Below are positions 8,085 to 17,365 of a stretch of 64,000 bases of DNA, in pieces (the first letter of the stretch is position 1; every line of letters starts with the position of its first letter). The notes beneath the pieces are model-generated. The model was not told the DNA's origin. It did no database searches and saw nothing but the letters and a program-made list of their open reading frames with translations. The position numbers and the translations under genes were made by a program. Source of the DNA: Nocardia macrotermitis (GTDB taxonomy: Bacteria > Actinomycetota > Actinomycetes > Mycobacteriales > Mycobacteriaceae); NCBI RefSeq assembly GCF_009604405.1, contig NZ_WEGK01000010.1:124001-188000 (forward strand), in the 5' to 3' direction.

Positions 8085-8861
8085 GTGACCACGCCCCCAC
8101 ATCTGCTCGTCGAACGCACCGACGCGGTCGCCCGCCTGACCTTCAACCGCCCCGACCGCCTCAACGCCCTCACCGCCGAGCTGCTGGACGAAACTGCCAC
8201 GGCCGTAGCAGATTTCAGCGCCGATCCGGAGATCCGAGTACTGGTCCTGACCGGCGCGGGCCGCGCCTTCAGCTCGGGCGCGGACCTGTCCAGATCCGCC
8301 GTCGCAGGTCCGCAGGGCGTCACCATCGATGCGGCCAACCGCCTGATCCGCGCGTTACGCGCAGCACCGCAGCCGGTGATCGCCGCGATCAACGGCCCCG
8401 CCGTCGGAGTCGGATGCTCGATCGCGCTGGCGGCCGACCTGACCGTCGCCCGCGAATCCGCCTATCTCCTACTGGCTTTCACCCGAGTCGGCCTGATGCC
8501 CGACGGCGGCGCCACCGCCCTGCTCCCCGCCCTGATCGGCCCCGCCCGCGCCGCACGCATGGCCATGCTCGCCGAACGCATCCCGGCCCCCCAGGCCGCC
8601 GACTGGGGCCTCCTCTCCCACGTGGTGCCGGACGCCGACCTCGACACCGAAACAGCCACACTCACAACACAATTGGCAGCAGGCCCGACCGCCGCCTACA
8701 CCCGAATCAAACGAGCTTTCAACAAAACGGCCCTGCCCCATCTCGAACAGGCCCTACAACTCGAACGCGAAGGCCAAGCCGAACTGTTCGAGACCGCCGA
8801 CGTCCAAGAGGGCATCGCCGCATTCGCAGCCAAACGCCCCCCACAGTTCCTCGGCCACTGA
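8085..8861 (+). CDS. Crotonase-family enoyl-CoA isomerase, PaaG-like
   Basis: A 258-residue crotonase-fold protein. Oxyanion-hole segments are GAGRAFSSGADLS near residue 62 and INGPAVGVGCSIALAAD near 103. The two glutamates of classical enoyl-CoA hydratases are absent: the first position is Ser after GVGC, the second is Phe in LAFTRVGL. The aspartate of the PaaG group is kept in GLMPDGG. That pattern, and the ending AAFAAKRPPQF, match PaaG-type isomerases that move a double bond or rearrange an epoxide ring on CoA esters, so isomerase is more likely than hydratase. The start is GTG with GGAAGG upstream. A decayed copy of its last 60 or so codons follows the stop. Confidence 0.8.
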   Translation: MTTPPHLLVERTDAVARLTFNRPDRLNALTAELLDETATAVADFSADPEIRVLVLTGAGRAFSSGADLSRSAVAGPQGVTIDAANRLIRALRAAPQPVIAAINGPAVGVGCSIALAADLTVARESAYLLLAFTRVGLMPDGGATALLPALIGPARAARMAMLAERIPAPQAADWGLLSHVVPDADLDTETATLTTQLAAGPTAAYTRIKRAFNKTALPHLEQALQLEREGQAELFETADVQEGIAAFAAKRPPQFLGH

Positions 8862-9050
8862 GGATCGCCGCAATAACCATTCCGACCGCCGCCCACACCC
8901 CAATCGACTACGCCTCCAACAGCAACACCACGCAATCGCTCCCAGACCGTGATTCGAGTGCCGAACCGAATTCTTCGAGATCGCCGACGTCCGCGAGGTA
9001 TCACGACCGCAGCAATCGAACGATCTCCACAGTCACTCAGCCACTGAGAA
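8685..9050 (+). repeat. Imperfect tandem duplication of the 3' end of the PaaG-like gene
   Basis: The 188-bp gap after the gene is a decayed copy of its last 180 bp or so. CCGACCGCCGCC occurs at 8685 and 8882, TTCGAGAYCGCCGACGTCC recurs, and GCCACTGAG including the stop codon occurs near 8854 and again near 9040. The offset drifts from 197 to 186 bp, and the second copy carries frameshifts. It explains the only sizeable gap in this stretch and contains no gene. Confidence 0.7.
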
Positions 9051-10214
9051 TCACGCAGTCAAAACCATCGCCGAAGCCATGCCGCCGCCCGCGCACATGG
9101 CCGCCACGGCCGTGCCACCGCCGCGGCGACGCAATTCGTACGCGAGGGTGGCGACCATGCGGGTGCCGGTGGTCGCTACCGGGTGGCCTAGGCTGCATCC
9201 GCTGCCGAAGGGATTCACCCGTTCGGGGTCCAGGCCCAGTTCGCGGACCGCGGCGACGGTCACCGAGGCGAATGCCTCGTTGATCTCGAACAGGTCGACC
9301 TGGGCGAGGCCGAGTCCGGCGCGGTCCAGAGCCTTGCGGATGGCGGTTATCGGGGCCAGGCCGGTGCGGACGGGGTCCACGCCGACGCTCGCCCAGGCCC
9401 GCACGGTAGCCAGCGGCGTGAGTCCATATTCCTCGGCAAGTGTGCTGCTGGCGACCGTCACCGCAGCGGCGGCATCGTTCACACCGCTGGAGTTGCCCGC
9501 GGTGATCGAGAAGCCCTCGATCTCGGGGTGCAGGACCTTCAGCGATGCCATCTTCTCCTCGCTGGTGTCCCGTCGCGGATGCTCGTCGGTATCGAATACC
9601 GCTGTCCCACCGGCTATCTCGACGGGGACGATCTCCTCGGCGAAGCACCCGGCGTCGATGGCGCGCACGGCACGCCGATGCGATTGCACCGCCCAGGCAT
9701 CCATCTCCGCGCGCGAGATACCTGCCAGCCGCGCGGTATTCCAGCCGACGAGTATCGACATGTCGTTGTGCGGCGCGTCGGGTGTGGACACGTGCGAGGG
9801 CGAGGACCACGGGTCCTGCCACTCCTGTGTGCCGGGAATCCGCCAGCGCGACACCGGGGCGGTCGAGGAGGAGTGCGTGCCGCCCGCGATCACCGCGCGA
9901 TCCATCCCGGCGCGAATACTCCCGGCCGCGGTCGCGACGCTGGCCAGTCCGGACGCGCAGTGCCGGTTGTGCGCGAGCCCGGGAACGTCGGTCAGCCCGG
10001 CTTGAAGCGCCGCGTGACGTGCGATGACCCCGCCACCGGCCAGCGTCTCCCCCAACACGACGTCGTCGATGCTCGCGGCCGGCAGCCCACTGCGCCGGGC
10101 GGCCTCACCGACGACGACGGCGGCCAGGCCGAAGGCGCTGGTGTCCCGCAGGGAGCCCTTGCGCGCGGTGCCGATCGCAGTGCGGCAGGCGGAGAGGATC
10201 ACGGCATCAATCAT
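9051..10214 (-). CDS. Thiolase (acetyl-CoA C-acyltransferase family)
   Basis: A 387-residue thiolase that would cleave a 3-ketoacyl-CoA in beta-oxidation, or condense acyl-CoAs in reverse. The acyl-accepting cysteine is C86 (NRHCASG), the catalytic histidine H344 (GHPVATTG) and the second cysteine C374 (CAGGG). Length is normal for the family. It is divergent from the HsaA-like oxygenase across a 238-bp region with a TTATACTCTTATA site. The context suggests chain-shortening of a CoA-activated catabolic intermediate. Confidence 0.93.
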   Translation of the reverse strand: MIDAVILSACRTAIGTARKGSLRDTSAFGLAAVVVGEAARRSGLPAASIDDVVLGETLAGGGVIARHAALQAGLTDVPGLAHNRHCASGLASVATAAGSIRAGMDRAVIAGGTHSSSTAPVSRWRIPGTQEWQDPWSSPSHVSTPDAPHNDMSILVGWNTARLAGISRAEMDAWAVQSHRRAVRAIDAGCFAEEIVPVEIAGGTAVFDTDEHPRRDTSEEKMASLKVLHPEIEGFSITAGNSSGVNDAAAAVTVASSTLAEEYGLTPLATVRAWASVGVDPVRTGLAPITAIRKALDRAGLGLAQVDLFEINEAFASVTVAAVRELGLDPERVNPFGSGCSLGHPVATTGTRMVATLAYELRRRGGGTAVAAMCAGGGMASAMVLTA

Positions 10215-10220
10215 GAATTC

Positions 10221-10236
10221 GTTATACTCTTATATT
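10221..10236. promoter_or_regulatory. GTATAC-family operator candidate before thiolase/oxygenase
   Basis: GTTATACTCTTATATT lies 7 bp before the thiolase start, in the divergent region with the oxygenase. It matches the recurring AAGAGTATACTCTT-type motif seen also at 12718, 43368, 49109 and 51008. Its position over the thiolase promoter would suit a repressor. The rest of the 238-bp divergent region shows no gene. Confidence 0.5.
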
Positions 10237-10452
10237 GCGGACAACAACAGGGTCGATCGCCTCGAATCGCCGCGCCGACACGGAAATCCAACGGGCAGAC
10301 CGGCATTGAGCAGCTCTTTCACCATCGATCGAGCAAATCGTCCACGAGGAGCGATGCGAGACGGCTATAGCCAACAGCGCATCCTCAAATACACCGGATC
10401 CGACAGCGGCGACCGATTTGGAGATCCGTTCGGCAGACAGGACGATGAGCGC

Positions 10453-11613
10453 ATGGACAGTGAGATCGCCGAGGCGGTACGCACCCTGCGGCCGACGCTG
10501 GCCGAACGATCCGCCGCGGTCGACGCCGACGGTGCGATCCCGGACGAGAGCATCACCGCACTGGTCGAATCCGGCCTGTTCCGAATGCTGCGCCCGCGCT
10601 GGTCCGGCGGCCTGGAATCGGATCCGGTGGATTTCTACGACGCCGTGCGCTCGATCTCGGCCGCCTGCGGTTCCACCGGCTGGCTGGCCAGCATCCTGGG
10701 CGTAAGCCCTTGGCACGTAGCGCTTTTCGACGAGCGCGCGCAACGCGAGATCTGGGCCGCGGAACCGGACGCGCTGATCTGCTCCGCCTACGCCCCGGTC
10801 GGCAGATTCGTCCCGGTCGAGGGCGGATTCGAGTTGACCGGGCAGTGGCGCATCGCCACCGGCAGCGCACACGCCTCCTGGGGGCTGATGGGCGGGGCCC
10901 TGGTCGCCGAGAACGGTCAGCCGATGGATCTGGCCACCGCGCTGGTCCCGCTGTCCGAATGCCGCGTGACCGGCACCTGGGACGCGGTGGGCCTGCGCGG
11001 CACCGGCAGCCGGGGCCTGCACGCCGACCGGGTCTTCGTGCCGAGCTACCGCACGCTGCGCAATTACGACGTGGTGCTGCGCCACGCACCGGGCCAGAAG
11101 TTCAACACCGGGCCGCTCTACCGGATGCCGTACGGGGCGATGTACAGCACGTCGGTGAGCGCCCCGATCATCGGGACAGCGGAAGGCTGCCTGGACGCGT
11201 TCGTCGCCCGGGTGCGCGGCGACAGTCGCCTCAGCTTCGGCAGCGGCGGCCCCGAAACCGCGCAGCAGGTCGCGGTCGGCCGCGCCGCCTCCGAGATCGA
11301 CGCCGCCGTGCTCCAGATGCACCGGAACCTGCGCGAACTGCACGACTGCGCCCGCCGCCGGGTCGAGATCCCGATGCAGTTGCGGCTGCGCACTCGCCGC
11401 GATCAGGCCGTCGGCACCGAACGCGCGGTGAACTCGGTGGATTCGATCTTCGCCGCCGCGGGCGGGATGGGACTGCGCCGGGGCAACCCGATCGAACGGG
11501 CCTGGCGCGACGCCCACACCGGCCGCATCCACCTGTCCAACGACGTCAACGCCGCGCTCGAGCTGTACGGCCAAGGGGCACTTGGTCTTCCGGTCGACGA
11601 CATGCTGGTCTGA
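10453..11613 (+). CDS. HsaA-like flavin-dependent monooxygenase, oxygenase component
   Basis: A 386-residue protein of the acyl-CoA dehydrogenase fold. It resembles HsaA, the oxygenase that hydroxylates 3-HSA in steroid degradation with FMNH2 supplied by a reductase. Matching stretches are CGSTGWLASILGVSPWHVALF, the RGTGS segment (VGLRGTGSRGL) and the closing ERAWRDAHTGRIH and ALGLPVDDMLV. Length fits HsaA (about 390). The ATG at 10453 is chosen by alignment to the family N-terminus; its ribosome site is weak. No flavin reductase is adjacent. It may hydroxylate a phenolic or enolic ring intermediate; the substrate is unknown. A second, more diverged homologue lies at 57.4-58.6 kb. Confidence 0.82.
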   Translation: MDSEIAEAVRTLRPTLAERSAAVDADGAIPDESITALVESGLFRMLRPRWSGGLESDPVDFYDAVRSISAACGSTGWLASILGVSPWHVALFDERAQREIWAAEPDALICSAYAPVGRFVPVEGGFELTGQWRIATGSAHASWGLMGGALVAENGQPMDLATALVPLSECRVTGTWDAVGLRGTGSRGLHADRVFVPSYRTLRNYDVVLRHAPGQKFNTGPLYRMPYGAMYSTSVSAPIIGTAEGCLDAFVARVRGDSRLSFGSGGPETAQQVAVGRAASEIDAAVLQMHRNLRELHDCARRRVEIPMQLRLRTRRDQAVGTERAVNSVDSIFAAAGGMGLRRGNPIERAWRDAHTGRIHLSNDVNAALELYGQGALGLPVDDMLV

Positions 11614-11631
11614 CCGGAAGACCCGCGCGGC

Positions 11632-12546
11632 CTAGAACCACTCGCCGCGCTCCCCCATGGCGACCAGCCGTCCCAGCGCCTCGTTCGCCGCGACGCCGCG
11701 CGCCGCCCCCACCGGCAGCACCGATTCGTGCCGCAGCCGATGCTGCTGCCGCGACCCGCCGCTCATCTTCTCCGAAATAGCGTGCACTGTATTGACCATC
11801 AGCGGCGCGAGCCGTTCCAGCGGCGCCTGCGCGTCGCCGACCAGGGAGACCCCGGCGATCGGCCCGTCCGGCCCGCGCACCGCCATACCCGCGCAGGCGA
11901 TGTTCGGGAAGCATTCGCCGCGTTCGAAGGCCAGTCCGTGCCGGTTGCGAATGCGGTTGAGCTCCATGTGCAGTACGCCGAGCGCATCGATACTGCGCGT
12001 CGTGCGCTTGTGCAGCCCGTCCTGCAATCGCGAATCGACCTGTTCGGCCGGGAGCCACGCCAGGATCGCCTTACCCGCCGCGGTGCACCACGCCGGTGCG
12101 CGCCCACCGACCACCGACGGCACCGCCGAGGCGGCCCGGCCACCGAACTTGTCCACATAGACCACCTCGGTCCCGTCGAGTACGGCCAGGTGGACGACCA
12201 TATCCGTGCGCATCGCCAACGCGTGCAGCAGCGGGAAGGCCACGGACCGCAGCGCGGTGTGCCCCTCCTCCCGGCCACCCAGCCCCAGCGCCCGATCGCC
12301 CAGGCAGTAGACCCGCCCGTGCCGACCCAGCCACGCCAGTTTGACCAGTCGTTCCAGGATTCGATGACTCGTGGAGCGCGGTAACCCGGTACGGCCCGCG
12401 ATCTCCTCGAGCGTGAGGCGCGTGTGCACATCCCCGAACGACTCCATGATCAGGGTCATACGATCGACCACCGAGGGTGGCAGCGCGCCACGATCCCGCA
12501 CGCCGGTCACGCTGGTATCGGTATCGCCATTGAGAACCGAGGTCAT
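11632..12546 (-). CDS. IclR-family transcriptional regulator
   Basis: A 304-residue regulator. The winged helix-turn-helix lies near residues 28-90 (LTLEEIAGRTGLPRSTSHRI). The IclR effector domain follows at about 105-270, including GTEVVYVDKFGG and KAILAWLP. A C-terminal extension of about 30 residues is extra. The start has a strong TAGGAGG upstream. IclR proteins commonly control aromatic and steroid catabolic operons in actinobacteria. A TTCGGAG inverted repeat immediately upstream suggests autoregulation. It is convergent with the HsaA-like oxygenase gene and divergent from a CoA ligase. Confidence 0.9.
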   Translation of the reverse strand: MTSVLNGDTDTSVTGVRDRGALPPSVVDRMTLIMESFGDVHTRLTLEEIAGRTGLPRSTSHRILERLVKLAWLGRHGRVYCLGDRALGLGGREEGHTALRSVAFPLLHALAMRTDMVVHLAVLDGTEVVYVDKFGGRAASAVPSVVGGRAPAWCTAAGKAILAWLPAEQVDSRLQDGLHKRTTRSIDALGVLHMELNRIRNRHGLAFERGECFPNIACAGMAVRGPDGPIAGVSLVGDAQAPLERLAPLMVNTVHAISEKMSGGSRQQHRLRHESVLPVGAARGVAANEALGRLVAMGERGEWF

Positions 12547-12562
12547 GCCACGGCCTCCTAAC

Positions 12563-12595
12563 TTCGGAGACTCTCGCCTCCGAATTCCGGAGACT
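12563..12595. promoter_or_regulatory. Inverted plus direct repeat before the IclR gene
   Basis: TTCGGAG (12563-12569) and CTCCGAA (12578-12584) form a perfect 7-bp inverted repeat. TTCCGGAGACT at 12585-12595 repeats the left half. Placed 17-49 bp before the IclR start, this is a likely autoregulatory operator. Confidence 0.5.
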
Positions 12596-12717
12596 GAAAC
12601 TTAACGAGTGATTCTAGCCACAGTCTAGCCAGACGCAACGGCCTGAGACAATATTTGTTATACCGATTTTCGCTGTGTCAGCACATTGTGGCCGTATCCA
12701 CCGAGACGAACCAACTA

Positions 12718-12733
12718 TAGGTATACTCTTCTA
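12718..12733. promoter_or_regulatory. GTATAC-family operator candidate before CoA ligase
   Basis: TAGGTATACTCTTCTA lies about 60 bp before the CoA ligase start. It shares GTATACTCTT with the other members of the set. A partial TTATACCGATTTT at about 12659 also resembles the TetR-type box found further right. Confidence 0.5.
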
Positions 12734-12791
12734 TGTCACCAACGACCGGCACCTCGACTTGACAAGAACAGTGGGACCTGATTCCGGAATC

Positions 12792-14342
12792 ATGACAGAT
12801 TCGCTTCTCTTCCAAGACCATTGGTCACGAACCGTCGCCGACCACGGCTCCGCGCCGTTCCTGATCTTCCAAGACCCCAGCGGCACAACCGAATACAGCT
12901 ATGCCGAGTTCGACGACATCGTCGCCCGGACTGCGGGCACGCTGCGGGCGGGCGGGGTGCGACCGGGCTCGGCCGTGCACGTCGCATTGCGCAATTGCCC
13001 TGCGTTCGTGGCGATCTGGCTCGCGGTCGCCCGGCTCGGCGCGTGGTTCGTCCCCGTCGACCCGGCGTCGTCCCCGCGCGACATCACCAATCAGACCCGT
13101 CGCACGACACCGGCGCTGGGCGTATGCGCCCTCGAACGTCGGCCGGAATATCTCGAGGGAGCGGCCGACTCGGTCCCGGTCATCATCGCCCTGCGGGAAA
13201 CCGCCGACGACCTCGCACCCGGCGGCGCCCTGGTGACGGGTGCGCCGATCACCACCGCGCACGCCGAGCTGTCGCCCGCCGATCGCCTGGCGGTCATGTT
13301 CACCTCGGGCACGACCTCCGAACCCAAGGGCGTCGTGCTCACCCAGCACAATTACGCGACGGTGGCGCGGACCATGGCCGAGGCCGTCGACCTGACCGCA
13401 CAGCATCGCTGGCTGGTCACACTGCCACTCTTCCACGCCAACGCCCAGTACTACTGCTTCGCCCCCGCGATCACGGTCGGCGCGAGTGTCGCACTGACGC
13501 AAACGTTCTCGGCATCGCGCTGGGTACAGCAGGCCCACGACCTGAAGGCCACCCACGCCAGCCTGTTCGCCGCGCCGATCCGGATGATCCTGGCCCGCAC
13601 CCCCGAACAGGCGCCGCCGCTGCGCCTGCGGCACGTGTGGTTCGCCCAGAGCCTCGGGCGCGAACACTACGAACGCTTCGCCGAACTCGCCGGACGACGA
13701 CCGCGTCAGCTGTACGGAATGACCGAAACCGTCGCCGCGGTCACCGGTGACACCAGTGATCCGTTGCGGCACAACGTGATCGGATCGCCACTCGGGGATC
13801 GCCGGATCGCCGTGGTCGACCCGCGGACCGGCCGTCCGCGCGACCCCGGCGAACCGGGCATGCTGCTGGTGCACGGCACCCGCGGCGCGGACCTGTTCGC
13901 CGAATACCTCGACGCGCCGGAGGTGAACACCCGCAGCTTCACCGATCTCGCCGACGGAACCAGTTGGTTCCGCACCGGAGATCTGGTCGCGGCGGACCCC
14001 CTGACCGGAGCGTTGAGTTTCGTCGGCCGCGCCGACGACGTCATCAAGGTCGCGGGCGAGAACGTCAGCCTGACCGAGGTCGAGGCCGTGATCTGCCAGG
14101 CGCCCGGGGTGCTCGAGGCCGTCGTCCTCGCGCAACCCGACCCGATCCGGGATCAGGTCCCGGTCGCCTACGTGGTCGCCCGGGATCCGGCCGCGCCACC
14201 CGAGGCCGCCCGTCTCACCGAGTGGGCAACGGGCAATCTGCCGCCCGCGGCCCGTCCGCGCGAATGGCACGTGGTCGATTCCATCCCCCGCACCAGCGTC
14301 GGGAAGATCCGCCGCTTCCAGGTGGCGGAGCGCAGAACCTGA
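12792..14342 (+). CDS. AMP-forming acyl/aryl-CoA synthetase
   Basis: A 516-residue member of the ANL adenylating family that would activate a carboxylic acid as its CoA thioester using ATP. The phosphate-binding motif is MFTSGTTSEPKG at 169-180. YGMTET and the hinge-region FRTGDLVAADPLTG follow, and the C-terminal catalytic lysine sits in PRTSVGKIRRF. The acid substrate is unknown. The ATG at 12792 is chosen because the domain begins directly after it; the ribosome site is weak. It heads a likely operon with the class II aldolase gene 81 nt downstream and has a GTATAC-type site in its promoter. Confidence 0.9.
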   Translation: MTDSLLFQDHWSRTVADHGSAPFLIFQDPSGTTEYSYAEFDDIVARTAGTLRAGGVRPGSAVHVALRNCPAFVAIWLAVARLGAWFVPVDPASSPRDITNQTRRTTPALGVCALERRPEYLEGAADSVPVIIALRETADDLAPGGALVTGAPITTAHAELSPADRLAVMFTSGTTSEPKGVVLTQHNYATVARTMAEAVDLTAQHRWLVTLPLFHANAQYYCFAPAITVGASVALTQTFSASRWVQQAHDLKATHASLFAAPIRMILARTPEQAPPLRLRHVWFAQSLGREHYERFAELAGRRPRQLYGMTETVAAVTGDTSDPLRHNVIGSPLGDRRIAVVDPRTGRPRDPGEPGMLLVHGTRGADLFAEYLDAPEVNTRSFTDLADGTSWFRTGDLVAADPLTGALSFVGRADDVIKVAGENVSLTEVEAVICQAPGVLEAVVLAQPDPIRDQVPVAYVVARDPAAPPEAARLTEWATGNLPPAARPREWHVVDSIPRTSVGKIRRFQVAERRT

Positions 14343-14423
14343 CCGAAGTCGTTCCGGCACAGGGCTTTCGACTCGAAACACCGCCACCGACGCGACGATC
14401 CGCACGAACGAAGGAGACCGGAC

Positions 14424-15218
14424 ATGGCCACCGAGACGGTATACGACAGCTTCCGGATGGAGGCCGGATCGGTCGCCGAGACCGGGCCGCGCACCGAGGC
14501 CGAACAGCGGATCCGCCGCGATCTGGCCGCGGCGTATCAACTCTGCGCGCGCTTCGGCTGGGACGATCTGATCTACACGCACATCTCCGCGCGCATCCCG
14601 GGCCCCGCACACCATTTCCTGGTGAATCCGCTCGGTCTGGCCTTCGACGAGATCACCGCGTCCAACCTGATCAAGATCGATCTGGACGGGAATGTGGTCG
14701 GCGAGAACCGGCACGGGTATCAGCCCAACGCGGCCGGGTTCGTGATCCACGGCGGTATCCATTCGGTCCGCGAGGACGCCGGCTGCATCATGCATCTGCA
14801 CACCGAGGCGCAGATGGCGCTGTCCTGCCTCGAAGCGGGGTTGCTGCCGATTACCCAGCACGCCATGCGATTTCACGATCGCATCGGCTATCACGACTAC
14901 GAGGGCATCGCGCTCACCACCGACGAGCGGCGACGTTTCATCGCGGATCTGGGTGACAATGCCGCGCTGGTGCTGCGCAATCACGGCTCGCTCACGGTCG
15001 GTCGCGACGTGGCGCAGGCGTTCGTCGAGATGTATTACCTGGAGAAATCCGCGAAGACGCAGTTGCTCGCGCAGGCCACCGGGCAGCCGCTGCGGCTCCC
15101 GTCCCGCGAGGTCGTCGAACTGACCGCGCAGCAGTGGCGGGCGTCGTTCTCGGCCGGTCTGGAGTGGCCGTCGCTGCTGCGCACCCTGGACCGGGCCGGG
15201 TCGACCTATCGGGAGTGA
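14424..15218 (+). CDS. Class II aldolase/adducin-family protein
   Basis: A 264-residue protein of the class II aldolase/adducin fold. Metal-binding histidines H124 and H126 lie in IMHLHTEAQ, with a further candidate H187 in RNHGSLTVG. Family members are fuculose-phosphate-type aldolases, decarboxylases or uncharacterised catabolic proteins. This one could make or split a carbon-carbon bond in a hydroxy- or keto-intermediate, but substrate cannot be inferred. A GAAGGAGACC ribosome site precedes the ATG. It is co-directional with the CoA ligase and convergent with the next SDR gene. Confidence 0.85.
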   Translation: MATETVYDSFRMEAGSVAETGPRTEAEQRIRRDLAAAYQLCARFGWDDLIYTHISARIPGPAHHFLVNPLGLAFDEITASNLIKIDLDGNVVGENRHGYQPNAAGFVIHGGIHSVREDAGCIMHLHTEAQMALSCLEAGLLPITQHAMRFHDRIGYHDYEGIALTTDERRRFIADLGDNAALVLRNHGSLTVGRDVAQAFVEMYYLEKSAKTQLLAQATGQPLRLPSREVVELTAQQWRASFSAGLEWPSLLRTLDRAGSTYRE

Positions 15219-15254
15219 GCGGGCCGGGGTGCGCACAGCGTCCTGACGAGCATT

Positions 15255-16109
15255 CTAAAAGCCAAGTCCGGCAAGCACTTTCTCGCTCTCGATCCACAAG
15301 CGGGCCGCGGCGGCATCGTCCTGCGCGAGGGCAGCCGGTGTCTCCTCTGCCTCATTGTGGAAGTACCGCCCGCCTGCGCGGCCGCCCTCGTCCGAGGTGG
15401 CCAGCCACACCAGTGTGCGGGCGGGTTCGTCGGGTGAGACGGTGTCGGCGGCGGCCATGTGCGCCTGCATTCCCGCATTCCCGTGCGAGGCGAAATTGCT
15501 CGCCACGACGCCGGGATGCATTGCCTGCGCGGTGATTCCGGCATCCGCCTCCCGGCGATCCAGTTCGCGGGTGAACAGGATGTTGGCGAGTTTGGCGCGC
15601 GCGTAGGCCATGGTGGTGTCGAAATTGTTCAGGCTCTGCAAGTCGTCCCAGTCCGGTTCCGTGCTGATCCGGTGCGCGCTGGAGGACACCGCAATCACCC
15701 GCCCGCCGCTCGCGCGCAGCGACGGCAGCAGTTCGCGGGTGAGCAGGAACGGGGCGAGGTGATTGGCCGCGAAGGTCGCCTCGGTTCCCTCATCGGTCAC
15801 GATCCGCCGGTCACGAACCCCTCCGGCATTGTTGATCAGCACATCCACCCGCGAGGTGAGCGCCGCGATCTCCCCGGCCACCCGCCGCACCTCCGACATC
15901 AGCGTGAAGTCGCCGCGCAGCATGGTGAACGTGCCACCGTCACGAGCCGCCGCGCCGAGCTGCTCGACAGCCTCGGCGCAACGCCGCGGATCACGGCCGA
16001 CGCCGATCACCTGCCACCCGAGCGCGATGAGTTGCGCGGCCGTGGACCTGCCGATCCCGGAACTGGCACCGGTGACGACAGCGACGGGAAGTTTCGAATC
16101 GATCGGCAC
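15255..16109 (-). CDS. Short-chain dehydrogenase/reductase (retinol dehydrogenase-like)
   Basis: A 284-residue classical SDR. The cofactor motif TGASSGIG is at 13-20, NNAG follows in VLINNAGG, and the catalytic YxxxK is YARAK. The long C-terminal region and the INNAGG-x-RDRR stretch resemble RDH/WWOX-type enzymes, often NADP-dependent. I chose the GTG at 16109 because GGGAGAC lies about 6 nt upstream; a TTG 15 nt further out is possible. It lies downstream of the alcohol dehydrogenase gene in the same direction after a 115-bp gap, so it may have its own promoter. The substrate is unknown. Confidence 0.87.
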   Translation of the reverse strand: MPIDSKLPVAVVTGASSGIGRSTAAQLIALGWQVIGVGRDPRRCAEAVEQLGAAARDGGTFTMLRGDFTLMSEVRRVAGEIAALTSRVDVLINNAGGVRDRRIVTDEGTEATFAANHLAPFLLTRELLPSLRASGGRVIAVSSSAHRISTEPDWDDLQSLNNFDTTMAYARAKLANILFTRELDRREADAGITAQAMHPGVVASNFASHGNAGMQAHMAAADTVSPDEPARTLVWLATSDEGGRAGGRYFHNEAEETPAALAQDDAAAARLWIESEKVLAGLGF

Positions 16110-16224
16110 GGTGTTGTCTCCCAAATACTTTCAGCACGATCTCGGATATCGCGCATAGTTACGAGGCAGTTTAATGATACGCTTCAGTCGCCATTATCGG
16201 CAGGCTTGACAACACCCGGCCCGA

Positions 16225-17277
16225 TCAGTCGAAGGTGACGACCACCTTCTCGGCCGCACCCGGAGTCAGGGTGAGTTCGAACGCGTGCGCCACGTCCGAG
16301 AACGGCACCTTGTGACTGATCAATTTCCCGAAACGCTCGGCGTGCTCGGCGATTTCGAGCGTCACCTCGAAGATCTCGCTCGGATACCCCTGCGAGGCGA
16401 TGATGACCATCTCACTGCGCAGCATCGCACCGATATCGATCGGCTCGGGCTGCTTGTGCATGGCGACCACGACCAGCTTGGCACCCCACTTACCGGTGCG
16501 CAGCGCGGTGTTGACCACCACGGCCGCGCCCGCGGCATCGATGTAGACGTCGGTGTCGGGACGGGTCTGCCCGAGGGCGTTGTGCCCGGTCCCGTGCAGT
16601 TCCAGCAACCGCGCCGGGACGTCCTCGACCGAGGAGTCGATGACCGCGTCGGCCCCGACCGCGAGCGCCGTCTCCAGCCGCGAGGCGATCACATCGGCCA
16701 CCACCACATGCTCGACGCCGCGCAACTTCAGCCAGATCACCGCGCCCAGACCGATCGGACCCGCACCGAACACCACGACCTTGTCGCCGGGCCCGGCCTC
16801 GGATCGGTTCACGCAGTGCCGCGAGACAGCCATCGGCTCGTTCAACGCGGCCACCTCGAAGGGCACCGAATCGGGAAGTACCGCAACGCTTCTGCCGACA
16901 ACGGCGTTCTCGATCAGCAGGTATTCACCCATCCCGCCGAGCGCGCCGCCGCAGCCGATGATGCCCGAGGGCGCGGCCTGCGGATTGACCACCACATGAT
17001 CCCCGGCCTTCAACTCGGTCACCTCGGCCCCGACCTCGACGACCTCACCGGCCGGTTCGTGCCCCAGCGGCAGCGACCGCAACGCGCCACCGTCGAGCGG
17101 ATTACCGAGAGCGTCGATCGGGGTGCCGCCCATGTGCAGGAAGGTCACATCGGTGCCGCAGATTCCGCAGGCGCGGATCTTCACCAGGGCGTCGTTCGGG
17201 CCCGGAACGGGACGTTCGACCTCGACGACCCGGATCGCGTCCGCGTCGCCGGTCTGCACGAGCTTCATCGAGGACAT
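16225..17277 (-). CDS. Medium-chain alcohol dehydrogenase, zinc family, lacking structural zinc site
   Basis: A 350-residue MDR enzyme. Catalytic zinc ligands are visible in ACGICGTDV and LGHEPAGEV, and a glutamate in LNEPMAVSRH. The Rossmann motif is VFGAGPIGLGA. The four-cysteine structural-zinc loop normally found near residue 95-110 is missing: that segment reads NPQAAPSGIIGCGG. It resembles the sorbitol/threonine dehydrogenase branch. The ATG at 17277 has GAAGGCAGG upstream. The promoter region contains a perfect palindrome shared with the two-component-system locus at 38.5 kb, so this gene may belong to that regulon. Confidence 0.88.
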   Translation of the reverse strand: MSSMKLVQTGDADAIRVVEVERPVPGPNDALVKIRACGICGTDVTFLHMGGTPIDALGNPLDGGALRSLPLGHEPAGEVVEVGAEVTELKAGDHVVVNPQAAPSGIIGCGGALGGMGEYLLIENAVVGRSVAVLPDSVPFEVAALNEPMAVSRHCVNRSEAGPGDKVVVFGAGPIGLGAVIWLKLRGVEHVVVADVIASRLETALAVGADAVIDSSVEDVPARLLELHGTGHNALGQTRPDTDVYIDAAGAAVVVNTALRTGKWGAKLVVVAMHKQPEPIDIGAMLRSEMVIIASQGYPSEIFEVTLEIAEHAERFGKLISHKVPFSDVAHAFELTLTPGAAEKVVVTFD

Positions 17278-17365
17278 CTGCTGCCTGCCTTCTCGGTCGA
17301 TGGATTTACCGCTTCCCACGATTCCCCCTCCGACGTGCGACGACGAGGGAGCATAGTCCCGAACC

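Noticed and set aside
12825..15236. Minus-strand open frame of 803 codons opposite the CoA ligase and aldolase
   Set aside because: Antisense shadow of two genes with clear catalytic motifs.
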